Below, one piece after another: positions 6,701 through 12,942 of a stretch of 13,019 nucleotides of DNA (within the stretch, counting starts at the first letter, position 1; every line of letters starts with the position of its first letter). Source of the DNA: Ichthyophonus hoferi (Eukaryota > Opisthokonta > Ichthyosporea > Ichthyophonida > Ichthyophonidae); NCBI GenBank assembly GCA_002751075.1, contig NAOQ01000369.1, forward strand, positions 23,778-36,796, written 5' to 3'. A model generated the notes under the pieces. That model made no database searches. It was not told where the DNA came from and worked only from the letters and a program-made list of their open reading frames with translations. The translations under genes and the position numbers were made by a program.

Positions 6701-8597
6701 AGTAGAAGTGAGAATACTTTGGCTGCATATATTTATATTCAGATTTACATTCATATTTAGGCTTTGGTTTGCATGTACGCGTAGTTTCTGTTGTATGTAG
6801 TAGAAAGAAAATGTGCATACGTGATGTTATCTTGCCAGAATATATGTTTCATACATATATATATTTATCTTATCATACGACACTGACAAAATAATATCTC
6901 ACGTGGTCAATAGGACGATGATGTTGATGACGTCATCTTGGAGGAAGAAGATGATGATGATGATGAGAAGGCCCCCTATAACCCTAAGAACCTACCAATG
7001 GGATGGGACGGCAAGCCCATCCCTTATTGGCTTTACAAGGTGTGTGGTATGACATTAAGTAGAGAATGAGAATGAGCAAGATTGAAGTGTTTACATGTAT
7101 ATTGTATTGTAAGGTATTATATTTATGTTATATTATGCTATCTTTTATTATTTAATAATTATAAGTTGCGACCATCTATCTGGTCCGTTCAGAGTTAGAC
7201 TGATGAATGATATTTGTCCTATGATGAGCTCTATGCTACAAAAACATAAGTGAAACAAGATATGAACAGAAATACTGGCATCAAAACAAGACAAAAAATA
7301 TGAGTTGGTAGGCAAAGGCGGTGAGATGTAGCTATGACTGATGTCTTAAAATGACCATACAGTTACACGGACTCAACATCACCTATACCTGTGAGATCTG
7401 TGCGGGGGCACAGTATAAGGGTCCTAAGATGTTTCAGAAACATTTCCAAGTGGGTTTACGTTTACCATCTCGTTATCTTCTTTCTTTTTCTGTTTTAAAA
7501 TTAATATTACTGTTATTTTTTTCCTTTTTGAAACTCTTTTCTTCCCATTTTACAGGTGAGGCTAGAGTTAAAAAAAAAATGTATGTTCTAGTTTACCTAT
7601 TGTGTTGTGTCTATCTACCAGCTTGTCTATTAAAAGGTAGAATTTAACACATTTCATAAAGGGTATTGGAGTGTAAGTATTAGTGTGTTTTTTTAACGTC
7701 AACTGACATTGGACCAATCGGTATTCAGGAGGGCAAACACGCCTTTGGCATGAAGCAGCTAGGCATTCCCAACACCATCCACTTCCAGAACGTCACAAGC
7801 AAAGAGGATGCCATAGCTCGTATGTTTCTTTCTTTCTGGCTATATTTACCTTGTATTACTAAGTTTTTTAATTTTTTAATATCTTTAGCATATCTAACTT
7901 CTTATAGCCATGTGTTTTTCTTGTTTATATATATACATAGACAGAGAGAGACTGTGGACTATTAATCAAATAGTTATTGCTTAATAATATACAAAATTAG
8001 TAAGACCATGAACTTGAGATTATATCGTCTAACCCAAAAACATGTGCCATGTTATGCCAAATACCTCGTGATGTAATTGGTATCTAGTGCTAATGACTCT
8101 TAATTGATGTCGATTAGTATTATTCACCTTGATCTTATAAATATTAGCATGTAAAATGCTATACTTCAGATTTCATTGTATGTACTATAGTAAGAGATTA
8201 ACCCCGTACACTTCATATAATCGTATGAAATTGATACATTGATAAAACAAATTGAACCCGGACGGGTTAGCTTAGAGGATAGATTCTGTAAATGCTGGGG
8301 ATTAGATTGAATTGTTTTGCTTTTTACAATATTTATTATTCAGTAATGCCATCTTATTGTATATAATGTTAGCTTATATGTGTAAATAAAAAAATACTCC
8401 AGTTGGTGGTAAAGTCGAATAGAGACAGAGTTGATGCTAACTATGATCACTGGATATATACAGTTTGGGAGAAGGTCAAGGATGATAAACAGAGGAGTGT
8501 TTTTAACAAAGATACAGAAGAAGAATTTGAAGATTCCATGGGTAATGTTGTGTCCAGAAAGATCTATGAGGACTTGCGCAATAATGGACTGCTGTAA
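385..8597 (+). CDS. SF3A3: Splicing factor 3A subunit 3 (SF3a60/Prp9), 14 exons, 5'-partial
   Basis: SF3a60 is a subunit of the SF3a heterotrimer (with SF3A1 and SF3A2) in the nuclear U2 snRNP, needed for branch-site engagement and prespliceosome assembly. Exons: 385-485, 1191-1284, 1518-1590, 2010-2068, 2897-3015, 3400-3469, 4434-4551, 4890-5004, 5401-5461, 6061-6162, 6914-7039, 7363-7449, 7729-7819, 8464-8597. They join without a frame break into 449 residues ending in TAA. Family hallmarks: FTDEEGYGR (exon 4), [19 protein letters not shown] (exon 11), LHGLNI.Y.CEIC (exon 12), LGIPNT..F.NVT (exon 13) and the NGLL end. A U1-type finger sits at visible residues 209-231 (C209, C212, H225, H231). 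A matrin-type finger sits at 356-379 (C356, C359, H373, H379). About 32 N-terminal residues are missing, judged against human SF3A3 from memory. Codons are intact, so it looks functional. Exact splice sites are inferred from consensus, frame and homology. Confidence 0.97.
486..1190 (+). other. SF3A3 intron 1 (705 bases)
   Basis: GTATGT donor and TATAG acceptor. It holds a degenerate TATG/TGTA repeat (about 563-692) and short TA runs at 931-944 and 1099-1116. An open frame over 512-736 is only this repeat read as Tyr, Val and Met. No RNA gene or coding signal is seen. Confidence 0.85.
563..692. repeat. Degenerate TATG/TGTA simple repeat in intron 1
   Basis: About 130 bases of overlapping TGTATG, TATATG and TGTGTA words with frequent single-base differences, as in an old, diverged tetranucleotide microsatellite. 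Related words recur near 1150-1175, 1490-1515 and 4322-4370. Confidence 0.85.
1191..1284 (+). CDS. SF3A3: SF3A3 exon B
   Basis: Completes Gly34 and encodes residues 35-65. The motif FTEFYNRM aligns with human FAEFYNRL. It begins in phase 2 and ends in phase 0 after ATG at 1282-1284. The donor GTATGT at 1285 is the first unit of a 12-bp minisatellite, described separately. Confidence 0.95.
1285..1390 (+). repeat. 12-bp minisatellite starting exactly at the intron 2 donor
   Basis: Eight units of roughly GTATGTGGGTTG begin at 1285, 1297, 1309, 1321, 1339, 1351, 1361 and 1373. Spacing is 12 bases except one of 18 and one of 10. Five units start with an exact GTATGT, identical to the donor used by introns 1, 2, 7 and 13 of this gene. 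The first unit is the authentic 5' splice site. The array is G- and T-rich on the sense strand. Confidence 0.9.
1518..1590 (+). CDS. SF3A3: SF3A3 exon C
   Basis: Encodes residues 66-89 plus one base of residue 90. This is the less conserved linker that corresponds to human residues after [19 protein letters not shown] keeps the proline and valine pattern only loosely. The acceptor is CACAG at 1517; the donor is GTATAG at 1591. The support is frame continuity from phase 0 to phase 1 and correct spacing, rather than strong similarity. Confidence 0.88.
1591..2009 (+). other. SF3A3 intron 3 (419 bases)
   Basis: AT-rich, with a short TTAATTAATTAATTAG palindromic run near 1838-1853. A CTGAT branch-site match at 1986-1990 lies 21 bases before the exon, and the acceptor is TAG at 2007-2009. 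Nothing else is recognised. Confidence 0.85.
2010..2068 (+). CDS. SF3A3: SF3A3 exon D
   Basis: The shortest exon. It completes Val90 and encodes residues 91-109. [13 protein letters not shown] is nearly identical to human [13 protein letters not shown], a family hallmark. It begins in phase 1 and ends in phase 0. The donor is GTAAGT at 2069. Confidence 0.97.
2069..2896 (+). other. SF3A3 intron 4 (828 bases)
   Basis: Second-longest intron, with GTAAGT donor and CTGCAG acceptor. It lacks long simple repeats and is AT-rich. It contains a perfect 9-bp hairpin at 2495-2517 and a CRE-like TGACGTCA palindrome at 2673-2680. I found no open frame, snoRNA box pair or transposon ends. Confidence 0.85.
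2495..2517. other. Perfect 9-bp stem, 5-base loop hairpin in intron 4
   Basis: CAAAACAGA pairs with TCTGTTTTG around the loop TGGGT. There is no T run that would make it a terminator, and the flanks pair only partly (CCA with TGG after a bulge). Function unknown; possibly chance in AT-rich DNA. Confidence 0.6.
2897..3015 (+). CDS. SF3A3: SF3A3 exon E
   Basis: Encodes residues 110-148 and two bases of Ser149. [18 protein letters not shown] aligns with human KLDYITYLSIFDQLFDIP, part of the helical SF3a60 body; TYK matches human EYKRY. It begins in phase 0 and ends in phase 2. The donor is GTAAGT at 3016. Confidence 0.96.
3016..3399 (+). other. SF3A3 intron 5 (384 bases)
   Basis: AT-rich, with no repeats of note. 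The minus-strand frame over 3142-3357 has no coding character. The acceptor is TGCAG at 3399. A weak branch candidate, CTAAG, lies at 3381-3385. Confidence 0.85.
3400..3469 (+). CDS. SF3A3: SF3A3 exon F
   Basis: Completes Ser149 and encodes residues 150-172. [20 protein letters not shown] aligns with human YLEMLLEYLQDYTDRVKPLQ. It begins in phase 2 and ends in phase 0. The donor is GTAGGC at 3470, a weaker match to consensus than most in this gene. Confidence 0.95.
3470..4433 (+). other. SF3A3 intron 6 (964 bases)
   Basis: The longest intron. It contains the ATT microsatellite (3632-3716), a TGTA-type repeat near 4322-4370, and a 7-bp inverted repeat, CAATCAT with ATGATTG, near 4316-4338. 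A 70-codon plus-strand frame at 3821-4033 lacks recognisable similarity and is best read as chance. The acceptor is ACAG at 4433. Confidence 0.85.
3632..3716. repeat. (ATT)n trinucleotide microsatellite
   Basis: Imperfect ATT/ACT triplets from 3632, then thirteen perfect ATT units at 3678-3716. Read on the minus strand it gives a polyasparagine frame, which is an artefact of the repeat. The perfect part is likely length-polymorphic. Confidence 0.95.
4434..4551 (+). CDS. SF3A3: SF3A3 exon G: acidic linker and first half of the U1-type zinc finger
   Basis: Encodes residues 173-211 and one base of Cys212. [13 protein letters not shown] aligns with human FEKKWENGTFPGW. The next residues are acidic and lead into FCIAC, the C-x2-C half of a C2H2 finger; Cys209 is intact and Cys212 is split by the intron. 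It begins in phase 0 and ends in phase 1. The donor is GTATGT at 4552. Confidence 0.96.
4552..4889 (+). other. SF3A3 intron 7 (338 bases), splitting a zinc-ligand cysteine
   Basis: AT-rich. A GGTTGGTTGGTTG run lies near 4742-4754. The acceptor is AAAG at 4889, the only non-pyrimidine-AG acceptor in the gene, and it has no clear pyrimidine tract or CTRAY branch match. The frame and the zinc finger require this boundary or one very close to it. Confidence 0.82.
4890..5004 (+). CDS. SF3A3: SF3A3 exon H: second half of the U1-type zinc finger
   Basis: Completes Cys212 and encodes residues 213-249 plus two bases of Arg250. [19 protein letters not shown] supplies H225 and H231, giving C-x2-C-x12-H-x5-H, the U1-like zinc finger pattern of RNA-binding and snRNP proteins. 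A basic helix, ERLKASGG, follows. It begins in phase 1 and ends in phase 2. The donor is GTACTA at 5005. Confidence 0.95.
5005..5400 (+). other. SF3A3 intron 8 (396 bases)
   Basis: AT-rich, with no repeats above 20 bases. Overlapping branch matches CTGAC (5374-5378) and CTGAT (5378-5382) lie 20-24 bases before the exon. A short T run and TAG acceptor follow at 5393-5400. Confidence 0.85.
5401..5461 (+). CDS. SF3A3: SF3A3 exon I
   Basis: Completes Arg250 and encodes residues 251-270: a Lys- and Glu-rich segment ending in [10 protein letters not shown], which matches the start of the human helix RNKDIAFLEAQI. It begins in phase 2 and ends in phase 0. The donor is GTAGGA at 5462. Confidence 0.92.
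5462..6060 (+). other. SF3A3 intron 9 (599 bases)
   Basis: AT-rich, without simple repeats or open frames. A CTAAT branch match at 6034-6038 places the A 24 bases before the exon; the acceptor is ACAG at 6060. Nothing else is recognised. Confidence 0.85.
6061..6162 (+). CDS. SF3A3: SF3A3 exon J
   Basis: Encodes residues 271-304, phase 0 to phase 0. [20 protein letters not shown] aligns with human ILGEQRHLTHENVQRKQART, a conserved helical stretch ahead of the acidic linker. The donor is GTATAG at 6163. Confidence 0.97.
6163..6913 (+). other. SF3A3 intron 10 (751 bases)
   Basis: AT-rich, with short TA runs near 6572 and 6856. A CTGAC branch match at 6883-6887 lies 28 bases before the exon, the longest such distance in the gene. 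The acceptor is TAG at 6911-6913. No gene is seen. Confidence 0.85.
6914..7039 (+). CDS. SF3A3: SF3A3 exon K: acidic tract and PIPYWLYK motif
   Basis: Encodes residues 305-346, phase 0 to phase 0. The first half is an Asp/Glu tract that includes five consecutive GAT codons. The second half, [20 protein letters not shown], is one of the most conserved stretches of the SF3a60 family. The donor is GTGTGT at 7040. Confidence 0.98.
7040..7362 (+). other. SF3A3 intron 11 (323 bases)
   Basis: AT-rich. A CTGAT branch match at 7338-7342 lies 22 bases before the exon; the acceptor is ACAG at 7362. TGATGA-like words near 7200-7230 lack a partnered D box, so I do not call a snoRNA. Confidence 0.85.
7363..7449 (+). 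CDS. SF3A3: SF3A3 exon L: matrin-type zinc finger, first three ligands
   Basis: Encodes residues 347-375, phase 0 to phase 0. [13 protein letters not shown] aligns with human LHGLNINYNCEIC, and [11 protein letters not shown] with YRGPKAFQRHF. It supplies C356, C359 and H373; the last ligand is in the next exon. The donor is GTGGGT at 7450, a weak match to consensus. The frame stays open through intron 12 to 7647. Confidence 0.98.
7450..7728 (+). other. SF3A3 intron 12 (279 bases) with an internal CAG|GTGAG site
   Basis: A pyrimidine-rich block near 7512-7552 ends in CAG directly followed by GTGAG at 7553-7560, an acceptor and a donor back to back. The authentic acceptor is TTCAG at 7728, with CTGAC branch match at 7703-7707, 23 bases before the exon. 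Confidence 0.85.
7729..7819 (+). CDS. SF3A3: SF3A3 exon M: end of the matrin-type finger
   Basis: Encodes residues 376-405 and one base of Leu406. H379 completes the C-x2-C-x13-H-x5-H finger. [13 protein letters not shown] matches human LGIPNTAHFANVT. Human has EWRHAHGM where this gene has EGKHAFGM, so the zinc-ligand His and the following Gly-Met are kept. It begins in phase 0 and ends in phase 1. The donor is GTATGT at 7820. Confidence 0.97.
7820..8463 (+). other. SF3A3 intron 13 (644 bases)
   Basis: T-rich at its start, then AT-rich. It contains a small GC-rich inverted repeat, AACCCG with CGGGTT, at 8255-8268. The branch site TGCTAAC at 8435-8441 is close to the yeast optimum TACTAAC, with the branch A 24 bases before the exon. 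The acceptor is ACAG at 8463. Confidence 0.88.
8464..8597 (+). CDS. SF3A3: SF3A3 terminal exon N with TAA stop
   Basis: Completes Leu406 and encodes residues 407-449. [13 protein letters not shown] and [10 protein letters not shown] match the human C-terminus TEEEYEDSSGNVV and YEDLKRQGLL. TAA is at 8595-8597. An acceptor at 8430 would add 11 codons in frame but would take the branch site into the exon, so 8463 is preferred. Confidence 0.97.
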
Positions 8598-8720
8598 GCA
8601 TATGTACTGGCTACACGTGTACAATCAGGAAGAGGATCTGGTATATATATATATATATACATAGATGGCGGAACATTAATGTAAAGATAAAAAATAAATC
8701 TTCAAGTTTTAAATTTTACT
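8598..8720 (+). terminator. SF3A3: SF3A3 3'UTR with AATAAA polyadenylation signal at 8693-8698
   Basis: About 100 bases after the stop, AATAAA occurs in an A-rich stretch and is followed by a T-rich element near 8706-8716. A (TA)9 run lies at 8642-8659. The cleavage point, and so the right limit given here, is inferred. Confidence 0.65.
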
Positions 8721-9619
8721 CATTTATATGAACGTATATATATATATATGAACAACACTATCTATTATATATATACAACCAATTGATACCGTACAGTCAT
8801 TTAAAGGAAGAATTACATACAAAATATGCCGGATTATGGGTCGTGATATATTAACAGACCTGCTTGGATAGGAAGTTGCTGAAATTTTCTTGTTAGGTAA
8901 TTATGATGTCTAAATGCATAAAAATATATAAGAATGTTTGTTTGGGCAATTCTTTTTAAAATATTTTTATTTCATGTTTGTATATAATATATTATGAGGA
9001 TAAATGCATATGGTAATTTGTCCTTAGACCTTAGACCAGTAGGAAAAGGCAACGGAGATCCAATGCAAACCTCCAGTAAAGAACTATGAAGTAGTATAGT
9101 ATTGAAGCACATCATTTGGGAATAACCTTTGTAACACCTCTGAAATCATTAAAATTATTGGAAATATTCCAATTCTATTTAGGCGATTAAAAGCAATTAA
9201 TTAGATGAATAGGAAGTCAGGGATTGATTAAAGAATTAATTGAAGATCAGAGTTTCATATGTTCAAATTATTCGGCGAGCCAAAACATAATTCCATAGGG
9301 GGATAATTATTGGATTTTATTGTAATAATATTTTGAAGTATCAAATCGTTTATTGCCTAGATTGTGGTTAGTCAACAAGTTAATCTGGAAATCTGGAAAA
9401 ACTACATTAGCAATTGAAAACTAGGAAAAAATTATATAAGTAACTAAAAACTGAGCTTTCAGTGACCTTGGATTCCTTTTAGTTTAAGTACATTCTTGAA
9501 CTGCTTGAATAGTTCTCAATTTTTATTTATCATGTCCAAGATCTTCAAAAAACACCAAACCTGAAAATAAAATATACACAATAAATCAAGAAGTCAAGAA
9601 TCCACGTGTGTTCTTCCTC

Positions 9620-10027
9620 TCAACATAGAGTGAGAGTAATAGAGAATTCGTAACAGTTCTCAAACTTTAAAGAAAGAAAAGAGAATCTATTTCTCAATAT
9701 ATATATATATATATATATATAGTAAATCCTAGCAAGTCTTTCTCTGAAGGTCAAACAAGAAAAAATACTTCTCAGACAGAAGAAATTTATATCTAGAATC
9801 CAATACAGAAACCTAGATTCATGCTGGAATAACAAGAATATTGTCCGAAATATGTTATGACTATCCTGATTAACACATCCCACACTACGGGCCGTTTGAA
9901 CTTTACTGTACCATTTCACTTGTAGATCAACCAAAGTTTTAGTGACAAGCGCATTAGGCATGGTTGACAAATTATTAATCACTTTTACGAGCTCGTTAAT
10001 CGCGATTGTAGAGTTTTTAAAAAAAAA
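9620..10027 (-). other. Orphan open frame, unrecognised (113 codons from first ATG)
   Basis: The minus-strand frame is open from 10027 to its stop at 9620; the first ATG is at 9961. The upstream part (NSTIAINELVKVINNLS, then TKTLVDLQVKWYSK) has a mixed, helix-like composition. The downstream part reads through the (AT)12 microsatellite as alternating Tyr and Ile, which argues against it being coding to the end. No similarity is recognised. It could be an exon fragment of an unknown gene or chance. Confidence 0.2.
9697..9720. repeat. (AT)12 microsatellite
   Basis: Twelve uninterrupted AT units in the downstream AT-rich stretch, inside the minus-strand orphan frame. Confidence 0.95.
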
Positions 10028-10339
10028 TCATAGATACTTAAAATAGAGTGGCTCGGAATTAATTAGTTACCCAATATCCTTCTAATGGATTAATTCACTA
10101 ATATCTGAAAGTTACCTTAAGATAGTTAAGCACTGGAGGCGGTAGAAACAAACAAGTACAGAAACAAACAAAACGCCTAATAAAGGGGGGCACTCCATAA
10201 TATATATCATAATACGACTTTAAAATATATCATTTTTAAGAAACAGCATACTCGTCTGTTCCCTTTCTGTTTTCACTTCACTCAAAACGTTTACAAAGAT
10301 ATAGCAACTTTGAGCAAATACTTTAAGTTTTAGAAGTGA

Positions 10340-10542
10340 AAGTCTAGAGACCTCTTCAACTTGAACGAAAATGAAAAATTGAAAAATGCTATGATTGAAC
10401 TGCCTGCACCATTTCTTTCAATAAAATATTAGCCTTATTTACTTTATTTGGCAAAGCGGGAGCAAACTATGATATTTCTCTAAACATGTTTACGTTAATC
10501 AATAATGACACTGATGACACTTCCTTTCATGGCTACCGATAG
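10340..10542 (+). other. Two short open stretches of coding-like composition
   Basis: One stretch runs 10340-10432 and includes RDLFNLNENEKLKNAMIELP. A second, in another frame, runs 10399-10542 and includes FGKAGANYDISLNMFTLI. Both are short (30 and 47 codons) and lack an obvious start or family motif. Their residue mix is less biased toward Lys, Asn, Ile and Phe than typical AT-rich noise, but this is weak evidence. Confidence 0.15.
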
Positions 10543-11241
10543 GATTTTAAACGATTATTGTATTTCTCTTTCTGCTTAGAGGACTAATATAATGCTTTGT
10601 GCTACAAGATCGTTAATTGTGAAAGAACACATAGTCGGCCGATCTTTAATAACAAGCGGTAATGTAATGATTAGTCTTACTTTAGTTAATCAAATACCGT
10701 TCTACAATACGTAGATTGATTCTTGATTGTAGTAGTACATCAATGAGGAAATGTGTTAATGTACCAATAGGATATTTAGCATCTAGTTATTTATATCTTA
10801 ATATATATGCAAATATATATGCATTGAATCTAATATTGTAATAAGGAATATAGATTGTCAGGAACTTATAGTTATAACTATTTATAATAAACGCTAGGAT
10901 TAAAATAATAGACCTTTTTAAGTCTATTTTTTTTTTTTTCAATCGTGAGAGCAATACCAAAAATGTACCATTCAAATCCATGTTTACAACTTAGCAGGAA
11001 CGCACATATTTTAACTCGATTAGAGTGAGTATGAATAGGCATGAAACCAATGCATAATAGTATTTAAGTATTGCGATAAGATTGGACAACTCTAGTTGGT
11101 CTCTATGAATTATCTTGAGTTGGATTGGCCAATCATAATTTTGACCATCAGCTCCATTTACCATAATGATTACAACCATAAGAATGTTGATCTGCACGAT
11201 AATATGAGGCAAGTTTAAAGGAAAACTGAAATAACTATTAA

Positions 11242-11279
11242 GGACCCTGGGCTGCCCCCTCCGTTCGGCGCCCCCGGTC
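11242..11279. other. GC-rich island (31 of 38 bases G or C)
   Basis: A run of C-rich blocks (CCCTGGG, GCCCCCT, GGCGCCCCCGG) in otherwise strongly AT-rich DNA. Clusters of this kind occur near the ends of some hAT-type DNA transposons, but I see no matching terminal inverted repeat or target duplication. The minus-strand frame 10991-11281 starts in it and has no recognised domain. Confidence 0.5.
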
Positions 11280-11425
11280 ATTCACGTACATACGGTCCAC
11301 TCAAAAAATTAAGAAGTTCTCGTAATACACATAAAACTTTGCATGTATATATATATATAACAATCGCATCATTATTGTAATGTCCAATCCACCGTTAGCA
11401 CTCACATACGTTAATCAGTGTTTAA

Positions 11426-11797
11426 ATCTCTCACCCGTTGAAGTCAGCGAACTGCATACTAATATTAAATAATGACAGTGACAATAATTATCTACATAGC
11501 AATATAGCATCTCTTACTAATTGTACACATTGTACCATAAACACTATCGCACCTAAACAAACCAAAGTAGGAATTCCTCCTTCAGTAATAGCTGAGTATA
11601 ATCGTAATATACACCTAGAAATAGAGCCAACATATATGCCTGTCTCTATATTACCTTCCATGGAAAGTAGATCAAATCACTTAGCTATTACTAACGCTAG
11701 AACAAAAATATCAAAGATCGATTACAAAAATCAATTGCAGATCCTGAGAAATTGTAGGCAAGCCAACAGTACTGCCCCAGATTCTTATACTTTGTAA
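11426..11797 (+). other. Orphan open frame, 123 codons, unrecognised
   Basis: Open from 11426 to TAA at 11795-11797, with no early ATG; the first in-frame ATG leaves only about 53 codons. The translation is Asn-, Thr-, Ser- and Ile-rich with two nearby cysteines (NCTHC). No domain, signal peptide or membrane segment is seen. It may be an exon of an unknown gene, an old repeat fragment or chance. It is somewhat longer than expected for random AT-rich sequence. Confidence 0.22.
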
Positions 11798-12066
11798 ATG
11801 TTCTAAATATTTATTTGGCCACATAAATTCTAGATTTTAATTCGGGATTATTCTCATAGAATTACTTGCTAAACTCATATTGCTATTAATTGAGTAATTT
11901 ACTATTGCTATGTAGAGTATATTTAAGTTGTTACATACAATACAATAAATAAAGATGGACTACGACGGAGTTTAACCTTCAACCTCATGATTTTCATATT
12001 TTAAAATCAATAGAGATTTGGAAATTGACAGCTTTAGAGATTTTTTCCCAATAAATATCATAAAAT

Positions 12067-12282
12067 GTGCCTAAAGCAATTTTTTTAGCTAACAGGAGAG
12101 TATTATGGGTGTTTATTATGCATCAAAACTTGCTTATAAACACAATTTTGATAAATACTAACAGAGATTATATGATGAAAAGGCAACTATACGATGTGAT
12201 ACTGAGTGGTAACCTTTATACTTTGGTCATCTTTGAGGTAAATATATATTTAAAGTTATCCATGAATACTTTTATTTTTTGA
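12067..12282 (+). other. Orphan open frame followed by a donor-like GTAAAT
   Basis: A 71-codon plus-strand frame with no convincing start. The segment RQLYDVILSGNLYTLVIFE ends at a GAG immediately before GTAAAT near 12237-12243, which could be a 5' splice site. Without a partner exon or similarity this is only a candidate exon. Confidence 0.12.
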
Positions 12283-12769
12283 TAAAACTCCTTACAAACA
12301 AATAACATAGCCGCTGTACAAAAGTATGTATTTTAATCCTTGACTCAAATGTTTAAATTAAAGTTTGTGAGACGTAAATGAATTAACGGTTATTTACCGA
12401 GACTAGCAATACAAAACAAAGACTGATAGTCAAAATATTTTTATCAAAACCTTCACCATGTCAATCAGGATTACTTATTGCATGATTTATTAAAGTAGAA
12501 AAAATATAAAAATTGAAACTTGATTACACGCAATATCATTTGCATGTCTTACAGAGTTTTTTTTATAAGTCACATCATGATTTGATTGTAATTATAATCT
12601 AACTTTATACAGATTATTTAAATTACACTTGGGCAAATGTTGTTTCTGACAGGACTAGTAGTAATTTTAGCTTCATATTATATCTCTAATAAAAAATAAT
12701 ATTTTGTGTGATATTTTTAATTTTACTAAATTTAGGCCTTAGTGAATTAGTTTTTCATTTCACTTATAT

Positions 12770-12942
12770 ATGCTAGTTATGACTGTTGCTAATGTAGATG
12801 TCCAGATGATAGTTCACATGACCGTTATTAGGAATGTGAAATCTAGGTTTTATGTTTCAGCAACATATTTTAGTATATTTGGGGTATATCTTGGCATATT
12901 ATTGGATTTTCAAAAGAAGATTAAAAATTGGTCAATGACTTA
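12770..12942 (+). other. Small open frame ending inside the satellite (57 codons)
   Basis: It starts with ATG at 12770 (another in-frame ATG at 12779) and ends with TAA at 12940-12942, inside the first 29-bp repeat unit. The middle is hydrophobic (YFSIFGVYLGILLDF), which could be a single membrane segment, and is followed by a basic KKIKNW end. No family recognised; its short length makes chance likely. Confidence 0.15.

Larger units (their letters stand above)
8721..12927. other. AT-rich stretch with no recognised gene
   Basis: About 4.2 kb between the SF3A3 3' end and the right-edge satellite. I saw no tRNA-like internal promoters, rRNA, transposase or polymerase motifs, or matched terminal repeats. 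It contains TA microsatellites (8735-8749, 9697-9720, 11347-11360), a GC-rich island (11242-11279) and several weak orphan frames listed separately. It could be intergenic DNA, introns of a gene continuing to the right, or decayed repeats. Confidence 0.6.

Noticed and set aside
7196-7290. Possible C/D-box snoRNA in intron 11
   Set aside because: TGATGA words are present, but no CTGA D box at a suitable distance and no terminal stem are seen.
8255-8268. GC-rich inverted repeat in intron 13 as a terminator or tRNA arm
   Set aside because: It is a single 6-bp stem with almost no loop; neighbouring sequence does not fold as a tRNA and has no box A or box B pair.
8403-8463. Upstream acceptors that would lengthen the terminal exon
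   Set aside because: Acceptors at 8402 and 8428 lead to early stops. The one at 8430 keeps frame but puts the strong TGCTAAC branch site in the exon and adds residues the family lacks before the conserved Trp.
8994-9089. 31-codon ATG frame downstream of SF3A3
   Set aside because: Such short frames are expected by chance; it has no family motif or gene context.
8721-12927. Retroelement or virus-like remnant
   Set aside because: No polymerase, integrase or capsid motif, no matched long terminal repeats and no primer-binding site could be seen by eye.
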